A stretch of 64,000 bases of DNA from Ralstonia pickettii DTP0602. Lineage in GTDB: Bacteria; Pseudomonadota; Gammaproteobacteria; Burkholderiales; Burkholderiaceae. The notes beneath the pieces were generated by a model, which worked only from the letters and a program-made list of their open reading frames with translations, was not told the DNA's origin and searched no databases. Shown one piece after another: positions 8,127 through 17,649 of this stretch (position 1 is the first letter of the stretch; every line of letters begins with the position of its first letter). The stretch spans positions 124,001-188,000 of the forward strand of contig CP006669.1 of assembly GCA_000471925.1 (NCBI GenBank), read 5' to 3'. The position numbers and the translations under genes were made by a program.

Positions 8127-9539
8127 GTGAACGCAAAGAAGTCGCGGGGAAAAGCCAAGACGGCAATCGCCGAGGTGGAGGAGAACGCCCCGGTATTTCG
8201 CGCACGCGCAGAGCGTCTCGCCGCCGGTAAGGCTTTGCGCGATAGTGTTTCGCGCGTCAGTCACGCGGACTGGACACCGCCAGCCCATGGCCGGGACCCC
8301 ATAGAGATTCTCGAAGCATCGAGTCAGGACCGACTGCCGGAACTGGTACCAATCCGCTACGGCCGCATGCTCCGTAGCCCTTTCACGTTCCTGCGCGGCT
8401 CCGCCGCACTCATGGCGCACGATCTCGCCACGACCCCAAGCACTGGAATTCGGGTGCAAGCCTGCGGGGACTGCCACCTGCTGAATTTTGGTTTGTTTGC
8501 GACGCCGGAGCGCAATCTGGTCTTCGATCTGAACGACTTTGACGAAACCCTGCCCGCCCCCTGGGAATGGGATCTCAAACGGCTGGCAGCCAGTTTTGCG
8601 GTCGCAGCACGCGACAACAAGTTGTCAGATGCGGATGCCCGGAAAGCCGCCCTGGAGTGCGTGCGTGCGTATCGGGAGCGTCTGCGGGAGTATTCCCGGA
8701 TGGACCCTCTGGAGGTCTGGTACGCGCGCCTGGACGCGGAAACCATCATTGCGATGGCGCCCGATGAAAAGGCGAAGAAGTTCCGGGAGCAAATGGCTGC
8801 GAAAGCCCGCCAGCGTGTCGTCGAACACCTCTTTCCAAAGATTGCCGAGGAAGCGGGTGGGCGACTCCGCCTTGTCGACCAACCACCCCTTGTCTATCAC
8901 GTCACTGACGCTGACATCGAGGAAGGGTTTCGTGAGGGGCTGATCGACTACCGGCAGACGCTTTCCGACGAGCGGCGCGTCCTGCTGGATCGCTACCGCC
9001 TGGAAGACTTCGCCCTGAAAGTGGTGGGTATTGGCAGTGTGGGAACGCGCTGCTTCATGGGACTGTTTTCCGACGAAGAAGGGCATCCCCTGCTCCTCCA
9101 GATCAAGGAAGCCTGCCGGTCTGTTCTTGAGCCCTACGCGGGCAAGAGCCGCTATGACCTACAGGGGCAGCGCGTCGTCATGGGGCAACGGCTGATGCAG
9201 TCCTCCAGCGACATCTTTCTGGGATGGGCGCGGGGGCGACAAGGCAATGACTATTTTTTGCGCCAGTTGCGCGACATGAAGATGTCTTTTCCCGTCGAAG
9301 GCATGGCCCCCGTGCAGTTCAACCGCTATGCCGAGGTCTGCGGCTGGACGCTTGCTCGTGCCCACGCCAAGTCCGGGGATGCCACGACCATTAGTGGCTA
9401 TCTGGGCAAGGGCGACACGTTTGACCAGGCAATGGGCGCGTTCGCTCTTGCCTACGCGGATCAGACGGAGCATGACCACGCGGCCTTGGTGAGGGCGGTA
9501 CGCACAGGACGGGTCGAGGCTCTTATTGAGGAGGAGTAG
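8127..9539 (+). CDS. DUF2252 family protein
   Basis: A 470-residue protein starting with GTG after an AAGGGGGAG site. It matches the DUF2252 family: RYGRMLRSPFTFLRGSA near residues 77-93, VQACGDCHLLNFG near 112-124, FDLNDFDET near 133-141 and, in the C-terminal half, KVVGIGSVGTRCFMGL and QRLMQSSSDIFLGW. The fold is thought to resemble aminoglycoside phosphotransferase/kinase-like proteins (HGDxHxxN-like GDCHLLN and a later DFD acid pair), but no substrate is established. It is full length and intact, unlike its upstream neighbours. The lipoprotein gene starts 20 bp downstream, suggesting co-transcription. Confidence 0.85.
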   Translation: MNAKKSRGKAKTAIAEVEENAPVFRARAERLAAGKALRDSVSRVSHADWTPPAHGRDPIEILEASSQDRLPELVPIRYGRMLRSPFTFLRGSAALMAHDLATTPSTGIRVQACGDCHLLNFGLFATPERNLVFDLNDFDETLPAPWEWDLKRLAASFAVAARDNKLSDADARKAALECVRAYRERLREYSRMDPLEVWYARLDAETIIAMAPDEKAKKFREQMAAKARQRVVEHLFPKIAEEAGGRLRLVDQPPLVYHVTDADIEEGFREGLIDYRQTLSDERRVLLDRYRLEDFALKVVGIGSVGTRCFMGLFSDEEGHPLLLQIKEACRSVLEPYAGKSRYDLQGQRVVMGQRLMQSSSDIFLGWARGRQGNDYFLRQLRDMKMSFPVEGMAPVQFNRYAEVCGWTLARAHAKSGDATTISGYLGKGDTFDQAMGAFALAYADQTEHDHAALVRAVRTGRVEALIEEE

Positions 9540-9559
9540 AGATCAGAACGCAAGCCGCC

Positions 9560-10690
9560 ATGAAAGCCGCATCCAAAGAAGATCCTCCGGCCGCAGCGCC
9601 GCCTGGCTCCCTGACTCTTGCTGCAATGAGGCTAGGGTTGTGCATTGGGGCGGTGGCGCTGTTCACCGGTTGCGGGTCTCTCGGCCCCAAAACCATTCCC
9701 ATGGATCGTTTCGATTACAGCACGGCGGTCGCCGATTCGTGGAAGCAGCAAATGCTCTTGAACATTGTCAAGCTGCGCTACATGGATTTGCCGGTCTTTG
9801 TGGAAGTCGCGTCCGTCGTTAGCGGCTACTCGCTGCAAACCGGCGTGACCGTCGGCGGCACGCTTTCGTCGGAGCGGGCGGTTCAGGGCAACTTCTTCTC
9901 GTCGGGGGTACAGGGCATCTACACTGACCGGCCCACCATCACCTACACGCCGGCGACGGGGGAGAAGTTCTTGCGTGGACTCATCACGCCAATTGACCCA
10001 AAGAACATTTTCTTCATGCTCCAGGGAGGTTATGCGGCGGACTTCATCCTGAGTCTGACCGTCGAGTCGCTCAATGGCGTGCGTAATCGCTCGATAGCTG
10101 GCGGCGCACTGAGGGAGGCGGATCCTGAGTTCCGGCGCGCGCTCGCGTTGTTGCGCGAAGTGCAGGCCGCAGGTGCGGTCGGGATGCGGGTGGAGGAGGA
10201 CAAGACCAAAGGCTCGACCGCTGTGCTGTTCTTCCGGCGTGACGACCTGCCGCCTGACATCGTGGAAAAGACGGCTGAAATCCGGCGGTTGCTCAAGCTC
10301 CCGGCCGACGCGCAAAGGCTCACGCTCACCTATTCCCCGGCGCGTGGAGCGGCCAACGAACTGTCAGTGAACAGCCGCTCGATGCTACAAGTCATGATTG
10401 CCTTTTCGAGTTACTTGGACGTACCGGAAGCGCACTTGAAGGAACACAGCGCGCTGCCCGCGTTCGAGCACGCGTCCACGGAGAGCCGGGAGGATAGGGT
10501 TCGGATTCACAGCGGCAAGGACAGGCCGCCGGACACATTTGCCGCCGTGCACTACCGCGACTATTGGTTTTGGGTCAACCACGGCGACTTGCAAACAAAA
10601 CGCGCCCTCACGGCGGTCATGTTTTTCTTCACGCTGGTCGAAACTGGCGGCAACGAGAGGCTGCCGTTAATCACAATCCCGGCACAGTAG
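9560..10690 (+). CDS. Conserved hypothetical lipoprotein (376 aa)
   Basis: The N-terminus carries a lipoprotein signal with the lipobox LFTGC near residues 34-39 (preceded by MRLGLCIGAVA, so the ATG at 9626 is an alternative start). Conserved-looking stretches are MDRFDYSTAVADSWKQQMLLNIVKLRY, a beta-rich middle with YSLQTGVTVGGTLSSE and a C-terminal DYWFWVNHGDLQTKR segment (all quoted in part). I know similar hypothetical lipoproteins in Burkholderiales but no function. Probable operon with the DUF2252 gene. Confidence 0.6.
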   Translation: MKAASKEDPPAAAPPGSLTLAAMRLGLCIGAVALFTGCGSLGPKTIPMDRFDYSTAVADSWKQQMLLNIVKLRYMDLPVFVEVASVVSGYSLQTGVTVGGTLSSERAVQGNFFSSGVQGIYTDRPTITYTPATGEKFLRGLITPIDPKNIFFMLQGGYAADFILSLTVESLNGVRNRSIAGGALREADPEFRRALALLREVQAAGAVGMRVEEDKTKGSTAVLFFRRDDLPPDIVEKTAEIRRLLKLPADAQRLTLTYSPARGAANELSVNSRSMLQVMIAFSSYLDVPEAHLKEHSALPAFEHASTESREDRVRIHSGKDRPPDTFAAVHYRDYWFWVNHGDLQTKRALTAVMFFFTLVETGGNERLPLITIPAQ

Positions 10691-10774
10691 GAGCACATAC
10701 GGTCCCAGTGACGCAAGAAGCATGGCGATTTCATGCTGGACACCAGGGGCAGTGGCGCTCCAGCGCGGCCGGCT

Positions 10775-11776
10775 TCATCGCTCCTGCCGCGCTCGCCACT
10801 GAGAGACGCTGCAGCCAAAGTGCCCGTTAAACCAGCGCGAGAAGGCACTCAGGGACGAGAAGCCCAGCAGTGTCGCCACTTCGGAGAGCGGACGCTCGCG
10901 ATTCTCGATATACCGTGTGGCCAGGTCGACCCGCACTGCATTGACGACCTTGGAATAGTTTTCACCGTATTGCTCGAGATGATGATGCACGGTCCGACGG
11001 TCCACACCGAGTTGCTCCGCCACGCGCTCGACCGAGCAAACGCCCAGCGGGAGCATGGCAATCACCAGTTGCCGCACCTTGTCGGGCATGCTGGCGTTGG
11101 ACTGCGCAAGCATCGTGTCGAGATACCGTCGCACCTGGTTCGCCATGGCCGGTTCATAGGAGGGCAAGGGTACTTCCAGGTCAGCGGCCCGGCATACGAT
11201 GCCGTTGAAATCCTGATTGAACATGACTGGCATGCCGAACACGCGCATGTGCGTGGCGGTGCTGACTGGCGCCGCGTGCGTAAAGCAGATGCTGCGCGGC
11301 CTCCAGGACGCTCCCACGAAGGCCTGCAGCAAGCGATACAGCACGCCAACCATCAACTCAATGGACTGGCGCAACGAGCCGGGAACCCCGCTCAGCACTT
11401 CCTCCCGGATCATGACAAGGCCTTCCGCTTCCTCGATGCGCATCGCCAGCGCCTCATTGTGCAACCGTAGGTAGCGGGCCATGGATTCGACCGCCTTGCG
11501 CAAGGTGGGCTCCTCACGCACCGCGAAGGCCAGCGGGCCAAGGTTGGCAAGCTGGCGTGTCTCGGCCATGCGCAAGCCGAAGTCCTCGGCGTCCGCCGCC
11601 TGCGCGGAGGCCTCAAGCAGGCTGGCCACCGCTTCAGCCGGGATCTTGATGTCGTGGTCCAGTAACGCGTAACGGCTGATTCCGGCAGCGCTCAAGTGCT
11701 GATAGGGATCCAGGCCCACGGCGCGTGCGACCTCGACATAGTTGGTGAGGCTGGCGCTGCGTAATAGGTAGGACAT
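10775..11776 (-). CDS. AraC-family regulator (AraC1) with Arabinose_bd domain, cluster 1
   Basis: A 333-residue OruR/ArgR-type AraC regulator: N-terminal Arabinose_bd (PF12625-like) region (residues about 5-200, with FGLRMAETRQLANLGP and FNGIVC) and a C-terminal AraC HTH (about 235-330, with ERVAEQLGVDRRTVHHHL and LLGFSSLSAFSRWF). The start at 11776 is preceded by GGGA and matches the paralogues' starts (MSYLLRSASL, MNRLVRSATL, MSTLLQHASL). It is divergent from the CMD-BKACE1-MFS-acyl-CoA synthetase genes, so it probably controls them, and it may bind the repeats in the shared promoter region. Confidence 0.9.
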   Translation of the reverse strand: MSYLLRSASLTNYVEVARAVGLDPYQHLSAAGISRYALLDHDIKIPAEAVASLLEASAQAADAEDFGLRMAETRQLANLGPLAFAVREEPTLRKAVESMARYLRLHNEALAMRIEEAEGLVMIREEVLSGVPGSLRQSIELMVGVLYRLLQAFVGASWRPRSICFTHAAPVSTATHMRVFGMPVMFNQDFNGIVCRAADLEVPLPSYEPAMANQVRRYLDTMLAQSNASMPDKVRQLVIAMLPLGVCSVERVAEQLGVDRRTVHHHLEQYGENYSKVVNAVRVDLATRYIENRERPLSEVATLLGFSSLSAFSRWFNGHFGCSVSQWRARQER

Positions 11777-11789
11777 CGCGTTTTCCCTG

Positions 11790-11821
11790 AATCTCCCAAA
11801 ATGTAAATTCAATCTCCCAAA
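11790..11821 (-). promoter_or_regulatory. Two direct repeats (AATCTCCCAAA) 21 bp apart between AraC1 and CMD
   Basis: On the plus strand AATCTCCCAAAA (11790-11801) and AATCTCCCAAA (11811-11821) start exactly 21 bp apart, two helical turns, as expected for an AraC-family dimer binding direct half-sites. On the minus strand they read TTTGGGAGATT, 14 bp upstream of the araC1 start. The same architecture with related half-sites occurs before AraC3 (51416-51446), and a degraded copy lies at about 486-520. Binding is inferred. Confidence 0.6.
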
Positions 11822-11907
11822 TCGTCAAATTGGAATTGGTGGTTGGCCAATACTTCGGGTGTCGCGCCGAACCCCTTGTAGATGGCAACGATTCGAAGGA
11901 GACGATG

Positions 11908-12327
11908 ATGAGTAGTGAGAAAAGCAGCAGGGCCGAGCCCAGCCCCACGCCGGTCTGCGACCAGATGCGGGCCACGGGGAACTGGAACCCTGCCTGGGAC
12001 GCCTTTGCCGAACTCGACCCGATCTGGGCCGAGAAATTCATGGTGATGGGCGTGCATCCCATTCTCGCGGGCGTGCTCGAGCCGAAGGTGCTTGAGTTTC
12101 TTGCTATCGCAGTGGACGCGTCGTGCACCCATATGTACGCGCCGGGCACGCGCCGTCACATCCGCAAGGCGCTCGAACTTGGCGCCACCAAGGAAGAAAT
12201 CGCCGCCGTGCTCCAGGCGGTCAGCGTGCTGGGGATTCACACCAGCAGCCTGGGAGCGCCAATTCTTCTCGAAGAGTTGGCCGCCATGCAACGGGAACGC
12301 GCTGCTGACGACCGCGCAGCCGCCTGA
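11908..12327 (+). CDS. Carboxymuconolactone decarboxylase (CMD)/AhpD-fold protein
   Basis: A 139-residue all-helical CMD-domain protein. The core holds LEFLAIAVDASCTHMYAPGTRRHIRKAL (quoted in pieces): Cys followed by THM instead of a second Cys, so the CxxC of AhpD peroxidases is absent, then His, then GATKEEIAAVLQAVSVLGIH. This variant is common beside BKACE and acyl-CoA genes and its reaction is not known to me. AAGGAG at 11896-11901 suits the second of two adjacent ATGs (11908). It is the first gene of a plus-strand operon with BKACE1, 46 bp downstream. A decayed copy lies at 275-447. Confidence 0.85.
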   Translation: MSSEKSSRAEPSPTPVCDQMRATGNWNPAWDAFAELDPIWAEKFMVMGVHPILAGVLEPKVLEFLAIAVDASCTHMYAPGTRRHIRKALELGATKEEIAAVLQAVSVLGIHTSSLGAPILLEELAAMQRERAADDRAAA

Positions 12328-12373
12328 AGGCCATCCCCAGATCCAATCACATTCTCAAAGAGGAAGACAAGAC

Positions 12374-13429
12374 ATGCATTTCCTAGACGACTCCCTGCTG
12401 CCCGAAAATCAGGAAAAGCTCGTGATCCAGGTCGCGCCCTATGGCCCGCAGTGGATCCCGGGTGATTCGGATGACATTCCGGTCACCATGGACGAGCAGG
12501 TCCAGAAGGCAGTCGACTGCTACAACGCCGGCGCGACCGTGCTTCACGTGCATGTGCGCGAGGCCGATGGCAAGGGCAGCAAGCGCCTGTCCATGTTCAA
12601 CGAGATGCTGGCGCGCCTGCGCGAGGCGGTGCCGAAGATGGTGCTGCAAGTGGGTGGTTCCATCTCGTTCGCCCCCGAGGACGAAGGCCAGGCTGCCAAA
12701 TGGCTTACCGACGATACGCGCCACATGCTGGCCGAGCTGACGCCGCGTCCTGACCAGGTGACGATCGCCATCAACACCAGCCAGATGAACATCATGGAGC
12801 TGATGACGCCCGCTGACGTGGCCGGCACCTCGTTGACCAATCCGGCGATCCAGGCGGCTTACAACGACATGATCGTGCCGTCGAACCCGTCGTGGCATGT
12901 GGAGCACCTGAAGCGGCTGACCGCCGCCGGCATCCAGCCGCACTTCATGCTCGGCAGCCTGACCCAGTTGGAAACGGTTGAGCGCCTGATCCGCCGCGGC
13001 GTGTACACCGGGCCGCTGGTCCTGAACTATGTGGCGATCGGCGGCGGCCAATCCGGCCTGCATCCGGCCGACATGATCGAGTTCGTGCGCCGCACCCCGG
13101 ATGGCGCCGTGCTCACGCTGGAGACGCTTAATCGCAATGTGGTGCCGATGAACACCATGGCCATCGCCATGGGTCTGCACGTGCGGGTCGGCATTGAGGA
13201 CACGCTGTTCGGGCCGGACGGCGAGCGCGCGACTTCCGTGCAGCAGATCGAGAAGATGGTGCGCATCGCACGTGAGCTGAATCGCGAGATCGCCAGCGGC
13301 GAAGACGCACATCGCATCTATCAGACTGGTACGTACTGGAACAGCACCGACGAGACGCTGCGGCACCTCGGCATGACGCCGAACCGGGCGCCCGCACAGC
13401 GCGGCATTCCGCTGCGCAAAGCAGCCTAG
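12374..13429 (+). CDS. BKACE family (DUF849) 3-keto acid cleavage enzyme, paralogue 1
   Basis: A 351-residue protein of the beta-keto acid cleavage enzyme family, Zn-dependent TIM barrels that perform a retro-Claisen transfer: a beta-keto acid plus acetyl-CoA gives acetoacetate plus a new acyl-CoA. The metal-binding HxH is seen in TVLHVHVRE (residues about 55-63); QVGGSISFAPEDEG and GLHVRVGIEDTLFG are further conserved blocks. The start is ATG at 12374, after AGAGGAAGA; the longer open frame belongs to an overlapping reading of the CMD gene. It is flanked by a CMD protein, an MFS carrier and an acyl-CoA synthetase, which suggests uptake, activation and cleavage of an unknown acid. It is a close paralogue of 40987-42045. 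Confidence 0.85.
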   Translation: MHFLDDSLLPENQEKLVIQVAPYGPQWIPGDSDDIPVTMDEQVQKAVDCYNAGATVLHVHVREADGKGSKRLSMFNEMLARLREAVPKMVLQVGGSISFAPEDEGQAAKWLTDDTRHMLAELTPRPDQVTIAINTSQMNIMELMTPADVAGTSLTNPAIQAAYNDMIVPSNPSWHVEHLKRLTAAGIQPHFMLGSLTQLETVERLIRRGVYTGPLVLNYVAIGGGQSGLHPADMIEFVRRTPDGAVLTLETLNRNVVPMNTMAIAMGLHVRVGIEDTLFGPDGERATSVQQIEKMVRIARELNREIASGEDAHRIYQTGTYWNSTDETLRHLGMTPNRAPAQRGIPLRKAA

Positions 13430-13532
13430 CAAAAATGAATCGGGGCGGCGCGCGGCAGCGTACCGCGTCCGCCCCCGGGGCGCTGTAGAGCGCTTCTGGG
13501 CGCAACTATCAGTCCCCCTCAGGAGACAAAAG

Positions 13533-14810
13533 ATGTTCTGGAAAAAGAGTCCTTCCACCGTCCTGGCAGGCCTGCTTGTGATCCACCTGCTGGCGCACGT
13601 GGATCGCAATATGCTGCTGGGCTTCTCGCCGCAAATCATTGCGGATCTCAATATCAGCAACGCACAGTATGGTTTCCTGGTTGGCGCCGTCTGGGTCCTG
13701 AGTTTCGGATTCGTGGCCCTGTTCATGGGCTCGCTGGCCGACCGCTTCAGCCGCACGCGGGTCATCGCCGCCGGTGTATTGATCTGGAGCGCCTGCACAT
13801 GGGCCTCCGGGCATGCCCAGAGCTTTGAACAAATGGTCGTGGCGCGCTTCTTTGTCGCCAGCGGCGAAGCCGCGCTGGTACCCGCGGCAGTGGCGTTGCT
13901 TGCCGAGTTGTTCTCCGCGAAGCGCCGCAGCTCGGCCATGGGCGTCTTCTTCGTGGGCATTCCGTTGGGCGTCGGCTGCAGCTTCCTGCTCGCGGGAACG
14001 TTCGGTGCCGAGCATGGCTGGCGTACCACCTTCTATGCATTGGGCCTCATAGGCGTGGCTATCGCGGTGCTGCTCGCTTTCCTGAAGGATGACCGCAGCC
14101 AGCTCCCGCCGCACGAGCGGGGCGCGCCCTTCGGGCAGCAGGTGCGTTCGGTGCTGGGAACCATTCATGATCGTCCTGCGCTGCTGCTCATCATCATCGG
14201 CTTCGTACTCGTGCACATGATCTTTGCCGGGCTCGCCTTCACGCAACTGTGGCTGGTCAAGGAGCGCGGCATGGACGCCGCCGAAATCGCCACCCGCATC
14301 GGCATGCTGCAGCTTGCGTTCGGCGCGCTCGGCTCCCTCGTGGGCGGCGTCATCGGCGACAGCCTGGCCCGAAAGTTCCGCGGCTCCCACGCCTCGCTGA
14401 TGACTTTCCTGGTCATCCTGTGCGCGGCACCGATGATCGCCTACCGCTTTGCCGCCCCCGGCTCGGCCGTTTTCTATATCGGCATGTGCGCGGGCTTCTT
14501 CCTGCCACTTACGCTGTACGGTCCGGTCAACGCCGCCATCATGAGCATGGTGCCCCAGCAGACACGCTCGACAGTGACTGGCTTCACGATGCTGTGCATC
14601 AATGTGTTCGCGGTCGCCATCGGCAATCTGGCTGTGGGCTGGGCGATCGACTATCTCGATACGCACGGCGTGCCAGCGCCGCTCACCCAGGTGGTGCTGG
14701 TAACCGATGTGATCGCGATCAGTTCGGCGCTGTTCTTCGCGCTGGCCGCGCGCGCCGCGCGCAGTGTGCCCCTGACGGGAAACATCGTCCAAAGTGCGAG
14801 CCAGGGTTAG
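13533..14810 (+). CDS. MFS transporter, probable carboxylic acid uptake
   Basis: A 425-residue inner-membrane protein with about 12 hydrophobic segments. The MFS motif A-like loop is MGSLADRFSRTR (about residues 66-77), with HVDRNMLLGFSP in TM1, a pattern of the aromatic/organic acid carriers of the spinster/ACS type. AGGAGACAAAAG precedes the ATG. It lies between BKACE1 and the acyl-CoA synthetase on the same strand and is therefore likely to import the substrate of that pathway. Substrate not visible. Confidence 0.8.
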   Translation: MFWKKSPSTVLAGLLVIHLLAHVDRNMLLGFSPQIIADLNISNAQYGFLVGAVWVLSFGFVALFMGSLADRFSRTRVIAAGVLIWSACTWASGHAQSFEQMVVARFFVASGEAALVPAAVALLAELFSAKRRSSAMGVFFVGIPLGVGCSFLLAGTFGAEHGWRTTFYALGLIGVAIAVLLAFLKDDRSQLPPHERGAPFGQQVRSVLGTIHDRPALLLIIIGFVLVHMIFAGLAFTQLWLVKERGMDAAEIATRIGMLQLAFGALGSLVGGVIGDSLARKFRGSHASLMTFLVILCAAPMIAYRFAAPGSAVFYIGMCAGFFLPLTLYGPVNAAIMSMVPQQTRSTVTGFTMLCINVFAVAIGNLAVGWAIDYLDTHGVPAPLTQVVLVTDVIAISSALFFALAARAARSVPLTGNIVQSASQG

Positions 14811-16115
14811 GGCGCGGCATTGCAATCGCTCGTCGCTTTTGATCGGCACTCCCATCCCAATATCTCAACATCACCCGCTATTTCGAGGGGGAGGCTTACA
14901 TGCAGCAAAATCTCATCATCCCAACGCCGTCGGCGTACGCGTACCCGTTGCTCATCAAGCAATTGCTGGTCAACGCACTGAGCCTTTACGGCGATCAGGA
15001 AATTGCCTATCGCGGCGACATGCGCTACAGCTTTCGCGAGTTCCGTCAACGCATCGGCCGGCTTGCGTCGGCGCTAAGCACGCTCGGTGCGCGCCACGGC
15101 ACGACGGTGGCGGTGATGGACTGGGATAGCCATCGCTATCTGGAGGGCTACTTCGGCATTCCGATGATGGGGGCAACGCTGTTTACCGTGAACGTACGCC
15201 TGTCGCCGCAGCAGATCCTCTACACGCTGAATGACGCCGAGGCCGCGATTGTGCTGGTGCATGCGGACTTTCTCCCGGTCCTCGAGCAGATCAAGGATGG
15301 CCTCAAAGGTGTGCGCCAGGTTGTGGTGATGGCAGACGGCCAGGCCATGCCGCAGACAGAACTGCCGGTGGCGGGCGAGTACGAGGCGCTACTGGGGCAG
15401 GCCTCGCCCGGTTTCACGTTCCAAGACTTCGACGAGAATACCAAGGCGGCGACCTTCTACACGACAGGGACGACAGGCGACCCGAAGGGCGTGAGCTATA
15501 GTCACCGCGATATCGTCCTGCATGCCCTCGTCACGGCCACGAGCCTGTGTGCGCAAAAGGATGGCCAGCGCCTGCACCGCGAAGACGTCTACATGCCCAT
15601 TACGCCGATGTTCCACGTGCTTGCATGGGGCATGCCATATGTCTCCGTCATGCTTGGCCTCAAGACTGTTCTACCCGGCCGCTACGCCCCCGACCTCCTG
15701 TTGAAACTGCGCGAGTCGGAGCGGGTCACCTTCTCCCATTGCGTCCCGACTATTCTGCAGATGCTGCTGCAGGCGTCACACGATGGCACGCACGATCTGT
15801 CGGGGTGGAAACTGATCATCGGCGGCTCGGCGCTTTCACACGCCCTGTGCGAAGCGGCTCTCGCCCGAGGTATCGATGTGTTCGCCGGCTACGGCATGTC
15901 GGAGACCGGACCAGTCGTTTCGCTGGCACAGCTTCCGCCTGGCCTTACGGATGCTGATCCGCGCGACGAGGTATGGATGCGATGCTCGCCCGGCCGTCCC
16001 GTGCCGTTGGTGGACTTCCGTGTCGTTGACGACGGGATGAACGATTTGCCGCGCGACGGCAAGAGCCAGGGGGAGATCGTCCTGCGCGCACCCTTTCTCA
16101 CGCAGGGCTATATTA

Positions 16116-17216
16116 CTCAGCAGTCCCAAATATATGCGACAGATGGGGCATCAAAGAATGATCGAATGAGGGTGCGCTTTTTCTGCAGCCCACGCAGTTG
16201 TTGCTCGACGCGAATCTCCAGCTTCTCGCCGGTGCGCAGCGGATTGCGCGCCACGCCGGTGCGCTTGAGGTGACTCCATACCAGCTCGTCCGGATTGAGG
16301 TCCGGCGCGTAACCCGGCAGGAAGTGCAACGTTAATCTGCCGCCAGTGGATTCGACGTACTCGCGCACACTTGCCTTCTTATGGGCTGGCAAGCCGTCAA
16401 TGACAAGATGCACCGGCTTGCGCCTGCCCCTCATCATCTGCCTGAGCAATTCGATGAACAGCTCCGCGGTGAGCGCGCCCTTGTACGTCGCGAACCAGAA
16501 GCCGCCCCGGGCGTTGACCGCCGAGGCTGCCGAGATCGATTGGCGCTGGCCGGGGCGCTCGATCACCGGACTCTGCCCTTTGAGCGCCCAAGTCTTGCCG
16601 TGCACCGTGTCGGCTCGAAACCCGGATTCATCCCAGAAGTAGATTTCCGCCCCACTACGTCGGGCCCTTGCTGCAAGGTCGGGATAGGTCTCACGCTGCC
16701 AGCGCTCAATCGCCTGGGGATCTCGCTGATAGGCGCGCTGCAGTGGTTTTTGTGGCGTCAGGCCCAAACGGGCCAGCAACCTCCCCACTGCGGTCAGACC
16801 CATGCGCACACCAAACTTTTGCTCAATCAAGGTGGCCACGATTTGCCGCGTCCACAGCCCGAAGTCCAATCCGAATTGCCGCGGGTCCCTGCCGTTAATC
16901 CAGCGTAGAACCTGGGCCTGCTGGCGCGCTGTGAGCTTGGGCGGTCGACCGGTGGCAGGCCGCGCTGCCAGTGCCCGCTCCCCATTGCCGCGCCCGCTGG
17001 CAGCCTTGAGCCATCGGTAGATCGAGGTGCGATTCATTCCCAGGGACTTCACTACCTCCGACGGCTTCTCGCCTTCCTTCACCCGGCGCAACGCCAGCAG
17101 CCGAAATTCTTCCTGCGTCGCGCGATCCAGTTGGCGGCCATCTCGTTTCATGGCTCATGAGACTACCGTCGATCCCATTCGTTCAATTTTTGTCGCCTTA
17201 TTTTGGGACTGGTCAG
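16116..17216 (-). mobile_element. IS630-family insertion sequence, complete (1101 bp)
   Basis: The element is bounded by imperfect 15-bp inverted repeats, CTCAGCAGTCCCAAA at 16116-16130 and the complement of CTGACCAGTCCCAAA at 17202-17216 (13 of 15 match). It is flanked by TA on both sides (16114-16115 and 17217-17218), the target duplication of IS630/Tc1-mariner elements. It contains one transposase gene on the minus strand whose stop codon lies inside the left repeat. It interrupts the acyl-CoA synthetase gene. Confidence 0.9.
16117..17151 (-). CDS. IS630-family transposase
   Basis: A 344-residue DDE transposase. The N-terminal HTH (residues about 12-55, with EVVKSLGMNRTSIYRWLKA) and a second winged region (KLTARQQAQVLRWI) bind the ends. 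The catalytic triad is seen as D174 (FWDESGF), D252 (VIDGLPAH) and E289 (DLNPDEL), with the spacing D-N-E of the IS630 group. The frame is intact and full length, so the element may still be mobile. Confidence 0.92.
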   Translation of the reverse strand: MKRDGRQLDRATQEEFRLLALRRVKEGEKPSEVVKSLGMNRTSIYRWLKAASGRGNGERALAARPATGRPPKLTARQQAQVLRWINGRDPRQFGLDFGLWTRQIVATLIEQKFGVRMGLTAVGRLLARLGLTPQKPLQRAYQRDPQAIERWQRETYPDLAARARRSGAEIYFWDESGFRADTVHGKTWALKGQSPVIERPGQRQSISAASAVNARGGFWFATYKGALTAELFIELLRQMMRGRRKPVHLVIDGLPAHKKASVREYVESTGGRLTLHFLPGYAPDLNPDELVWSHLKRTGVARNPLRTGEKLEIRVEQQLRGLQKKRTLIRSFFDAPSVAYIWDC

Positions 17217-17649
17217 TAAGAAGCCCGAAGCGTCCGAGGAACTCTGGTCAGGCGGCTATTTGCACACGCAGGACATCGCGGTCATGACGCCAGACGGATT
17301 CGTTCAGATCGTCGATCGCATCAAGGACGTGATCAAGACCGGTGGCGAGTGGGTATCCTCAATCGAGGTGGAAGGCCTTATCGCCGACGTACCAGGCGTG
17401 CAAGAGTGCGCCGTGATCGGCGTGCGCGACGAGAAGTGGGGCGAGCGCCCGATGGCGTTCATCGTTTGCAAGCCTGGTATTCGGCTAGAGCCAGGGGCAA
17501 TCTGCGAACGACTGCTGGAACATGTCGAATCGAAGCGAATCAGCAAATATGCCGTCCCGGAACTGGACCGCATAGCCTTTGTTTCCGAAATTCCGCGAAC
17601 CAGTGTCGGCAAGATCAATAAGAAAGAACTACGCGAGCGCTCGGCCTGA

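Larger units (their letters stand above)
14900..17649 (+). pseudogene. Acyl-CoA synthetase (AMP-forming) interrupted by an IS630-family element
   Basis: The 5' part (14900-16115) encodes the large N-terminal domain of an ANL-superfamily medium/long-chain acyl-CoA ligase: AMP-binding motif YTTGTTGDPKGV near residues 187-198, MFHVLAWGMPY, and GYGMSETGP near 334. It is cut after LTQGYI by the IS at 16116-17216. The 3' part (17219-17649) carries the rest: KKPEASEELWSGGYLHTQDIAV, DRIKDVIKTGGEWVSS and the C-terminal catalytic Lys region (TSVGKINKKELRE). Removing the IS and one TA gives 548 codons in frame (GYIKKPEA), the normal family length. So the insertion is recent and the split gene is otherwise undamaged. 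Its loss should block acid activation in cluster 1 unless a paralogue substitutes. Confidence 0.9.

Noticed and set aside
12383..14029. 548-codon open frame on the minus strand opposite BKACE1 and the MFS gene
   Set aside because: Shadow frame with low-complexity composition; the plus-strand genes have ribosome sites and family motifs.
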